Origin: Acidobacteriota bacterium
GTDB taxonomy: Bacteria > Planctomycetota > Phycisphaerae > WQYP01 > JAJZKJ01
Assembly (NCBI GenBank): GCA_021804195.1
Contig: JAJZKJ010000002.1
Location: 1-21,576, forward strand
Direction of reading: 5' to 3'
Length of the DNA stretch: 21,576 nt
Below, piece after piece: positions 15,588 through 21,576 of this stretch. Below the pieces are notes generated by a model that saw nothing but the letters and a program-made list of their open reading frames with translations, searched no databases and had not been told where the DNA came from. Made by a program: the position numbers and the translations under genes. Within the stretch, counting starts at the first letter, position 1. The number at the start of each line of letters is the position of its first letter.

Positions 15588-16250
15588 ATGCGCATTGGAA
15601 TCCTGGCCCTGCAGGGCGATTTTTCCGCTCATGCCCGCATGCTCGAGCGGCTCGGCTTGCGCCTTGATCCCCGGGCCGGTCAGGCGCCCAGCCCGGGCGA
15701 TTATTATGTCTGGGTGCGCCAGGGCGAAGATTTGCAGGGACTGGATGGCCTGATTCTGCCCGGCGGCGAAAGCACGACTCAGTTGCATTTACTGCGCCGG
15801 CAAAACATGACAGATCAATTGAGAGAATATGCCGCAAGCCATTGTGTGTTTGGGACTTGCGCCGGCGCGATTCTGCAAGCCATGCGGGTGATCCACCCCC
15901 GGCAGGAAAGTCTGGGCACGCTCGATATCGAAATTGAGCGCAATGCCTATGGCCGCCAGATTGACAGTTTCGCGGCCTCGGGCCACTGGCGGGAAAAGCT
16001 TTTGCCGCCGTCAGCCGCGCCGGTGCCGGAGATGATCTTTATTCGCGCTCCCCGCATCCTCACCTGCGGGCCGGAGGTCGAAGTGCTGGCCCGGCTTGAT
16101 CAGGAGCCGGTGCTGGTGCGGCAGGGCCGCCAGCTGGCGGCAACTTTTCATCCGGAATTAACCACCAATCCCCGCCTGCATCAGCTATTTTTAAATATGG
16201 TTCACGATTCCCTGAATCCCGGCCGGCGCGAAGCCGGGCTTCTGGCATAG
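15588..16250 (+). CDS. pdxT: pyridoxal 5'-phosphate synthase glutaminase subunit PdxT
   Basis: PdxT hydrolyses glutamine and channels the ammonia to PdxS. The 220-residue product is a class I glutamine amidotransferase with the triad visible: cysteine 91 in FGTCAGAI, histidine 188 and glutamate 190 in ATFHPEL. LPGGEST at 57-63 is the oxyanion and substrate loop, and MRIGILALQGDFSAH is the typical start. An extra stretch around residues 28-45 (RAGQAPSPGDYYVW) lengthens the loop before GLDGLILPGG, so the protein is about 20-25 residues longer than usual. ATG 15588 is chosen from homology; no Shine-Dalgarno is visible, and a TTG at 15567 would add seven residues. It follows pdxS directly and precedes glgC by 48 bases. 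Confidence 0.97.
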   Translation: MRIGILALQGDFSAHARMLERLGLRLDPRAGQAPSPGDYYVWVRQGEDLQGLDGLILPGGESTTQLHLLRRQNMTDQLREYAASHCVFGTCAGAILQAMRVIHPRQESLGTLDIEIERNAYGRQIDSFAASGHWREKLLPPSAAPVPEMIFIRAPRILTCGPEVEVLARLDQEPVLVRQGRQLAATFHPELTTNPRLHQLFLNMVHDSLNPGRREAGLLA

Positions 16251-16298
16251 GATCAGATAGAGCGGGCAGCAAGGCAGGCAGAGAGGACGGTTGGGGTT

Positions 16299-17576
16299 AT
16301 GGCCGCAGGCAAAAGCCGGCAACGCATCTTGGCCCTGGTCCTGGCGGGCGGTAAAGGCGAGCGCCTGTACCCGCTCACCAAACACCGTTCCAAGCCCGCC
16401 GTCCCGTTTGGCGGCCGCTACCGGGTGATTGATTTTGTTCTCAGCAATCTGATCAATTCCGGCATTGACTCCATCTACGTGCTGACCCAGTACAAGGCGC
16501 AGTCGCTGATCAGCCATATTCAGCGCGCCTGGTCGTTCGTCGTCGGCGCCCGCGATGCCTTTGCCACCGTGGTTCCGGCCCAGATGCAGGTCGGCGATGT
16601 CTGGTACCGCGGCACCGCCGATGCGATCTACCAGAATCTCAATCTGATTGAACAGTTCAATCCCGATGCGGTCGCGGTCTTTGGCGCCGACCACGTTTAC
16701 AAAATGAATATCGGGCAGATGGTGGACTATCATTTCGAGCACGGCGCCGCCGCCACCGTGGCCTCCCTGCCAATCGAGCGCCGTGAAGTCAAGCCCTTCG
16801 GCGTGCTGGATATTGACGCCAGCTTCCGCATCCGCAACTTCGTGGAAAAGCCCGACCCCGCCGCCGCGCCGGTCATCCCCGGGCGCGAGGACTGGTCGCT
16901 GGCGTCGATGGGAAATTATATTTTCGATACCCGCGTGCTGGTGGAAGTGCTGCAGCATGATGCTCTGCAGGGCGGCGCCCATGACTTCGGCCGCAATATC
17001 TTTCCTTATATGGTCGAGCACATGGATGTCTATGCTTATGACTTTTCCAGCAATCGCATCCCCGTGCACGGCGGCTATGAGGTCGAACGGCCCTACTGGC
17101 GCGATGTCGGCACCATCCGTGCCTATTATGAGGCCAACATGGATCTGCGGAAGCCGGACTCGGAGCTGAATCTCTATAACTGGGCCTGGCCAATCATGAG
17201 CTCCAATTTCAACACACCGCCCTCCAAGTTCATGTATGACGGCGAACGCGGCAAGGGCGAAGCCATTGACTCACTGGTCATGGGCGGCTGCCTTCTGGCC
17301 GGGGGCCGGGTGCGGGAATCGGTCCTGAGCCGCAATGTGGTGCTCGAAACCCGCTCCGAGGTGGAAGCATCCATTCTGATGGATAACGTCTATATCGGGC
17401 CCGGCGCCCGCGTCCGCCGCGCCATTCTCGATAAAAATGTCCATATCGCCGCCAACAGCACCGTCGGCTTTGATCCCGAATCCGACCGCGCCCGCGGCTA
17501 TCACGTGGACGAAAGCGGAATCACCGTGGTGGCCAAAGCCGCGGAAACTCCGGAAAGCCGGGCCCGCTACTGGTAG
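16299..17576 (+). CDS. glgC: glucose-1-phosphate adenylyltransferase (ADP-glucose pyrophosphorylase)
   Basis: GlgC makes ADP-glucose from ATP and glucose 1-phosphate, the committed step of bacterial glycogen synthesis. The 425-residue product carries the nucleotidyltransferase signature LAGGKGERLYPLT (15-27), SKPAVPFGGRYRVIDF, GTADAIYQN, GADHVY at 129-134 and FVEKPDP with the glucose-1-phosphate lysine 184. A left-handed beta-helix-like C-terminal part follows from about 325 (repeats such as ESVLSRNVVLETRSEVEASI). GGRYRVIDF has arginine 40 near the position where E. coli GlgC binds its activator through lysine 39, so effector specificity cannot be read from this alone. No glgA, glgB or other glycogen genes adjoin. 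It follows pdxT by 48 bases with a GAGAGG a little far from the start. Confidence 0.96.
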   Translation: MAAGKSRQRILALVLAGGKGERLYPLTKHRSKPAVPFGGRYRVIDFVLSNLINSGIDSIYVLTQYKAQSLISHIQRAWSFVVGARDAFATVVPAQMQVGDVWYRGTADAIYQNLNLIEQFNPDAVAVFGADHVYKMNIGQMVDYHFEHGAAATVASLPIERREVKPFGVLDIDASFRIRNFVEKPDPAAAPVIPGREDWSLASMGNYIFDTRVLVEVLQHDALQGGAHDFGRNIFPYMVEHMDVYAYDFSSNRIPVHGGYEVERPYWRDVGTIRAYYEANMDLRKPDSELNLYNWAWPIMSSNFNTPPSKFMYDGERGKGEAIDSLVMGGCLLAGGRVRESVLSRNVVLETRSEVEASILMDNVYIGPGARVRRAILDKNVHIAANSTVGFDPESDRARGYHVDESGITVVAKAAETPESRARYW

Positions 17577-17636
17577 CTTCGCGCCCCGCCCCTGATGCCG
17601 CGGAGTCTTTTTCAGCGTATAGGCAAATAGACCGGT

Positions 17637-17649
17637 GCAAGCCGCTTGC
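17637..17649. repeat. short dyad upstream of the efflux genes
   Basis: GCAAG-CCG-CTTGC is a perfect 5-bp dyad 18 bases before the mdtA ATG, in the 91-base gap after glgC. It could be an operator for the efflux pair or chance. No regulator gene is adjacent and no clear promoter hexamers are visible. Confidence 0.25.
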
Positions 17650-17667
17650 GGGTAGTTTGTTTTGCAT

Positions 17668-18807
17668 ATGAACACACGCTTATTCCAATTTTCTGGCAGG
17701 CATCGGTCCGCCAGTCTATTGTTAACATTTTTAACCCTGGCCATCGCGGCTTGTTCGCGAACCTCCGATGCTCCCGCCAAACCCTCCCACGGCATGAGGG
17801 GTCCGGTTTCGGTGCTCGCCGCGCCGGTCGTCCGGCAAAACATTCCCTTTGTCGTCCAGGGGCTGGGCACAATCGAGGCCGCCAATACCGCCATTGTGCG
17901 CACGCAGGTGAATGGACCGCTGGTGCGCATCGTCTTTCATCAGGGACAGTTCGTGCATAAAGGACAGTTGCTGGCTGTGGTGGATCCGCGCCCCTATCAG
18001 ATCGCCGTGCGCCAGGCCCAGGCCGCGCTGCAGCGCGACCAGGCGCAGTGGGCCGACGACAAAATTGACCTGCAGCGCGATCAGGCCATGTACCGGCAGA
18101 AAATTCTGGCCCTGCAGCAGTTGAATTTACAGCAGGCGCTGGTGGGTCAATTTGCCGGGACGGTGGCCCTGGACCGGGCGGCCTTGAAAGCCGCTCAGTT
18201 GAATCTCGCCTATACCCACATCACCGCTCCGATCAGCGGCATCACCGGACTGCGGCAGGTGGATTTGGGCAATATTGTGCAAACCACCGACACCACGGGC
18301 ATCGTCATCATCACTCAGGTCCAGCCCATTGTCGCTGTCTTCACGCTGCCCGAAAATCAGGTCACGCCCATCCGGCAGGCCATGGCGCGGGGCCCATTGC
18401 AAGCGACGGCTTATGGCAGCGACAACAAAACCCGTTTGGCGCAGGGCCGTCTGCTGGCCATGAGCAATCAGATTGACCCCACTACCGGAACCATCCAGCT
18501 CAAAGCCATCTTCTCCAACCGCGGCAATAAGCTCTGGCCCAATGAATTTGTCAATGTCCATCTTCGCCTGCGTGTCTTGCGCCAGGTGCTGGTCGTGCCC
18601 TCGGCCGCGATTGAGCGCAATTCCAGCCGCACCTTCGTGTTCGTGGTTGAGCCCAATCATACCGTGCGCATGCGTCCCGTGCGGACGGGCTACGTGACCG
18701 GCCTGCGAACGGTAATCCAAAAGGGACTTTCGGCCGGCGAAGCGGTCGTGACCGACGGGCAGAATGAGCTCCGCCCCGGTCAGAAAGTCACGCTGCGGCA
18801 GCCCTGA
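17668..18807 (+). CDS. mdtA: RND efflux periplasmic adaptor, MdtA-type lipoprotein
   Basis: The adaptor (membrane fusion protein) links an inner-membrane RND pump to an outer-membrane channel. The 379-residue product begins with a positively charged stretch, a hydrophobic core and a lipobox LAIAAC with the lipidated cysteine at 29. The hallmark MdtA motifs follow: the barrel-lipoyl start GLGTIEAANTAIVRTQVNG, LLAVVDPRPYQIAVRQAQAA, a coiled-coil hairpin (about 110-170), AYTHITAPISGITGLRQVD, DTTGIVIITQVQPIVAVFTL, NQIDPTTGTIQLKAIFSN and a C-terminal beta domain ending GQKVTLRQP. Similarity to E. coli MdtA is close by eye. ATG 17668 is taken; a TTG two codons earlier is possible. The permease follows after 33 bases. 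The substrate is unknown. Confidence 0.92.
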   Translation: MNTRLFQFSGRHRSASLLLTFLTLAIAACSRTSDAPAKPSHGMRGPVSVLAAPVVRQNIPFVVQGLGTIEAANTAIVRTQVNGPLVRIVFHQGQFVHKGQLLAVVDPRPYQIAVRQAQAALQRDQAQWADDKIDLQRDQAMYRQKILALQQLNLQQALVGQFAGTVALDRAALKAAQLNLAYTHITAPISGITGLRQVDLGNIVQTTDTTGIVIITQVQPIVAVFTLPENQVTPIRQAMARGPLQATAYGSDNKTRLAQGRLLAMSNQIDPTTGTIQLKAIFSNRGNKLWPNEFVNVHLRLRVLRQVLVVPSAAIERNSSRTFVFVVEPNHTVRMRPVRTGYVTGLRTVIQKGLSAGEAVVTDGQNELRPGQKVTLRQP

Positions 18808-18840
18808 TAGCGGCCCGTAACCGGCATCTTCCAAGGCATC

Positions 18841-21576
18841 ATGAGTCCCTCGCGCATTTTTATACTGCGGCCGGTCGCCACCTCGCTGGTCATGCTGGGG
18901 CTGCTGCTGGTGGGTTTTACGGCCTATCGCCAGCTTCCCGTTTCGGCGCTGCCCGAGGTTGAATATCCCACCATCCAGATTGTCACTTCCTACCCCGGCG
19001 CCGGCCCCCGGGTCATGGAATCGGCGGTGACCACGCCGCTCGAGCGGCAGTTTGGCGAAATTCCCGGCCTGAGCCAGATGACTTCAACCAGTTCCTATAG
19101 CAGCTCCGTCATCCTGCTCCAGTTCGATCTCAGCCAGAACATTGATGTCGCCGAGCAGGAAGTGCAGGCCGCCATTAACGCCGCCAGCAGCTATCTGCCC
19201 GCCGACCTGCCCTCGCCGCCCATCTACAGCAAAACCAATCCCGCCGATGCCCCGGTGCTGACGCTGGCGCTGACTTCGTCGCGGCTGCCATTGTCCCAGG
19301 TGGAAAATTTCGCCGATACGCTGCTGGCGCAGAAAATTTCGCAGCTTTCCGGCGTGGGACTGGTCACCATCAGCGGTGGTCAGCGGCCGGCGGTGCGGAT
19401 ACAGGCCAATCCCGGCCAGATGGCCAGCTACGGACTGAGTCTCGAAAACCTGCGCACGGCCATTGATGCCGCCAACATTGACCAGCCCAAAGGCAACCTC
19501 GACGGCCCGCGGCAAAACTACGCAATCTCGACCAATGACCAGCTCACCAGCGCCCGCCAGTACCGGCGCCTGGTGGTGGCCTATCGGAACGGCGCGCCGG
19601 TGCGGCTGGCTAGCGTGGCCACGGTCGTCAACAGCGTGGAAAATTCCCAGCTCGCGGCCTGGCAGGATGCCCAGCCGGCGGTGCTGCTCAATGTCGAGCG
19701 CCAGCCCAATGCCAACGTGCTGGCCGTGGTCGCCCGCGTCAAGGCGCTGCTGCCGCAGTTGCGGGCCGCGATTCCGCCGCAGCTCAAAATCGCCATTGTC
19801 TCTGACCGCACCAACACCATCCGCGCCTCGGTGCGCGATGTGCAAATGGAGCTCCTGCTGACCATTGCGCTGGTCGTGCTCGTGATTTTCCTGTTCCTGC
19901 GGACCATTCCCGGCACCTTGATTCCGGGCGTGGCCGTGCCGCTTTCCATCGTGGCCGCCTTTGGCGTCATGTATCTGCTCGGCTTCAGCCTCGATAATCT
20001 TTCGCTCATGGCGCTGACCATCTCGACCGGTTTCGTGGCCGACGACGCCATTGTCATGACCGAAAATATCGCCCGCTTTCTCGAAGCCGGCGAACCCCCG
20101 CTGCAGGCCGCCCTGCGCGGCGCCGAACAGATCGGCTTCACGATTATTTCGCTCACCGTCTCGCTCATCGCGGTTCTCATTCCGCTTTTGTTCATGGGCG
20201 ATATTGTCGGCCGCCTGTTTCGCGAATTTGCCCTCACCCTGGCCGCCACCATCGTTTTTTCCGCGCTCATATCCCTGACCCTGACGCCCATGCTGGCGGC
20301 GCGCCTGCTGCGCCCGCCCGAACAGGTAAGCCGCGGACGCTTCTATCACCTCACCGAACGCTGGTGGCAAAAATGCGTTGACGGTTACGCCGCCCTGCTG
20401 CGCCGGGTCTTGCGCCATCAGCCCGCCACGCTGGTCGTCACCGTGGCCACGCTGGGGCTCACGCTCTGGCTGTTCTGGATCATTCCCAAAGGTTTTTTTC
20501 CGCAGCAGGATACCGGAGAAATACTGGGGATTTCCCAGGCGCCGCCCCAGGTCTCGTTTCCGCAGATGGCAAAGCGCCAGCAGGCGCTGGTTAAAGTGCT
20601 GCTCCGGAATCCGGCGGTGGCCAATGTCTCGTCGTTTATCGGCATTGACGGCGTCAATACCACCCTCAACAGCGGCCGCATTCAGATCAATTTAAAGCCG
20701 CGCGCCCAGCGTTCGCTTTCGGCCATGCAGATCATCCGCCAGTTGCGCCCGCGGCTGGCGCGCGTGTCCGGCATTCAGTTATTCATGCAGCCGGTGCAGG
20801 AGCTTACCGTCAACGATCAGGTCAGCCGCACTTTGTATCAGTATGCCCTCGATGACGCCAATGCCGCCGAGCTGGCCCGCTACGCGCCCCGCGTGCTGGC
20901 GCGGCTGCGCCAGCTTCCCGCCTTGCGCGACGTGGCGACCGATGAGCAGCCCGGCGGCCTTTCCGCCCGCATTGACTTTGACCGCGCCACTGCCGCCCGG
21001 CTGGGCATCACACCCGCCGCCATAGACAATACCCTCTACGACGCCTATGGACAGCGCCAGGTCTCGACCATTTTCACCCAGGATAATCAGTACCACGTGA
21101 TTCTGGAAAACGCCCATCGCTTCAGCCGGAATCCCGGCTCCCTGGGGTCGCTCTACGTGGGCGCGGCCGGCGGCGCCCAGGTGCCGCTGGCCGCGTTTGC
21201 CCAGGTTCACCTCGAAACCCAGCCCTTGGTCATCAGTCACTATGGCGAGTTTCCCGCCGTGACCTTGTCGTTCAATCTGGCCCGCGGCGCCTCGCTGGGC
21301 CAGGCGATTACGCAAATTCAATCCGCCATCGCCGGCTTGCATCTGCCTTTCAGCCTGCGCGGCCACTTCGAAGGCACGGCGCAGGCGCTGATTAACTCCC
21401 TCGCCAACGAACCCTGGCTGATTCTGGCCGCGATCATCACCGTCTATATCGTGCTGGGCATTCTGTACGAGAGCTTCATCCATCCCATCACGATTCTTTC
21501 CACTCTGCCCTCGGCCGGAGTGGGCGCCTTGCTGGCGCTGATGCTGTTTCACCTCGATCTCGATATTGTCGCCTGA
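18841..21576 (+). CDS. mdtB: RND efflux permease, MdtB/MdtC-type, truncated at the C-terminus
   Basis: This is the inner-membrane proton-driven pump partner of MdtA. The 911-residue product opens with a membrane helix (about 12-29) and the periplasmic porter domain (YPTIQIVTSYPGAGP, LERQFGEIPGLSQM). Helices follow at about 338-355, 362-382 and 386-406. The proton-relay pair is aspartates 401 and 402 in GFVADDAIVMTENI, an MdtB/C-like motif. The second porter domain follows, then helices WLILAAIITVYIVLGILYES and ILSTLPSAGVGALLALML. The frame ends in TGA at 21574-21576 immediately after DLDIVA, where family members continue with IIGIILLIGIVKKNAIMM; about 130 residues and helices 10-12 are missing. 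A one-base loss just before the stop (CTGATC read as TGA) or a contig edge could explain this. AAGG lies six bases before the start. MdtB and MdtC cannot be told apart here. Confidence 0.9.
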   Translation: MSPSRIFILRPVATSLVMLGLLLVGFTAYRQLPVSALPEVEYPTIQIVTSYPGAGPRVMESAVTTPLERQFGEIPGLSQMTSTSSYSSSVILLQFDLSQNIDVAEQEVQAAINAASSYLPADLPSPPIYSKTNPADAPVLTLALTSSRLPLSQVENFADTLLAQKISQLSGVGLVTISGGQRPAVRIQANPGQMASYGLSLENLRTAIDAANIDQPKGNLDGPRQNYAISTNDQLTSARQYRRLVVAYRNGAPVRLASVATVVNSVENSQLAAWQDAQPAVLLNVERQPNANVLAVVARVKALLPQLRAAIPPQLKIAIVSDRTNTIRASVRDVQMELLLTIALVVLVIFLFLRTIPGTLIPGVAVPLSIVAAFGVMYLLGFSLDNLSLMALTISTGFVADDAIVMTENIARFLEAGEPPLQAALRGAEQIGFTIISLTVSLIAVLIPLLFMGDIVGRLFREFALTLAATIVFSALISLTLTPMLAARLLRPPEQVSRGRFYHLTERWWQKCVDGYAALLRRVLRHQPATLVVTVATLGLTLWLFWIIPKGFFPQQDTGEILGISQAPPQVSFPQMAKRQQALVKVLLRNPAVANVSSFIGIDGVNTTLNSGRIQINLKPRAQRSLSAMQIIRQLRPRLARVSGIQLFMQPVQELTVNDQVSRTLYQYALDDANAAELARYAPRVLARLRQLPALRDVATDEQPGGLSARIDFDRATAARLGITPAAIDNTLYDAYGQRQVSTIFTQDNQYHVILENAHRFSRNPGSLGSLYVGAAGGAQVPLAAFAQVHLETQPLVISHYGEFPAVTLSFNLARGASLGQAITQIQSAIAGLHLPFSLRGHFEGTAQALINSLANEPWLILAAIITVYIVLGILYESFIHPITILSTLPSAGVGALLALMLFHLDLDIVA

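Noticed and set aside
19084..20418. 444-residue minus-strand open frame inside the RND permease
   Set aside because: It is antisense to conserved membrane helices and has no plausible start signal or domain.
1..21576. Possible mobile element, CRISPR array, tRNA or riboswitch
   Set aside because: No spaced direct repeats, transposase, integrase, tRNA cloverleaf or known riboswitch core was seen on reading both strands.

Overview
This is a GC-rich bacterial chromosomal segment made almost entirely of housekeeping genes. The gene content points to a Gram-negative organism: a secreted C-terminally aromatic beta-barrel, an MdtA/MdtB-type RND efflux system, PdxS/PdxT, GlgC and the dnaE-accA and rpsO-pnp neighbourhoods. 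The small outer-membrane barrel, the DUF4149-like membrane protein and the lone ftsZ would suit an Acidobacteriota-like lineage. That assignment is an inference from protein style only; no rRNA, tRNA, CRISPR array, insertion sequence or phage gene was seen.

Layout. Positions 2-4431 (+): the 3' part of dnaE, then accA two bases later, then an unrecognised gene that looks like a degenerate hybrid histidine kinase (HisKA/HATPase-like region plus a pseudo-receiver). Positions 4588-6743 (-): pyruvate kinase and, upstream of it, a ferritin-like di-iron protein, separated by a terminator hairpin and a TATAAT box. Positions 6889-9625 (+): rpsO and pnp, with two GC-rich hairpins in the 229-base leader between them and a strong terminator after pnp. 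Positions 9703-10344 (-): a small outer-membrane beta-barrel. Positions 10506-21576 (+): an unbroken same-strand run of ftsZ, a secreted GH20 hexosaminidase, a DUF4149-like membrane protein, pdxS-pdxT, glgC, and mdtA-mdtB. The last gene meets a stop codon in the final three bases of the window, about 130 residues short of the family length.

How the genes relate. dnaE/accA (replication and fatty-acid synthesis), rpsO/pnp (translation and RNA decay) and pdxS/pdxT (the two subunits of PLP synthase) are classical pairs. MdtA and MdtB would be the adaptor and pump of one efflux system; no outer-membrane TolC-like gene is present. The remaining neighbours look like unrelated housekeeping genes. No stretch longer than about 230 bases lacks a gene. 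The window contains no obvious new multi-gene system. The points most worth following up are the degenerate sensor-kinase-like gene at 3343-4431, the AccA that lacks its N-terminal helical extension, and the truncated RND pump.
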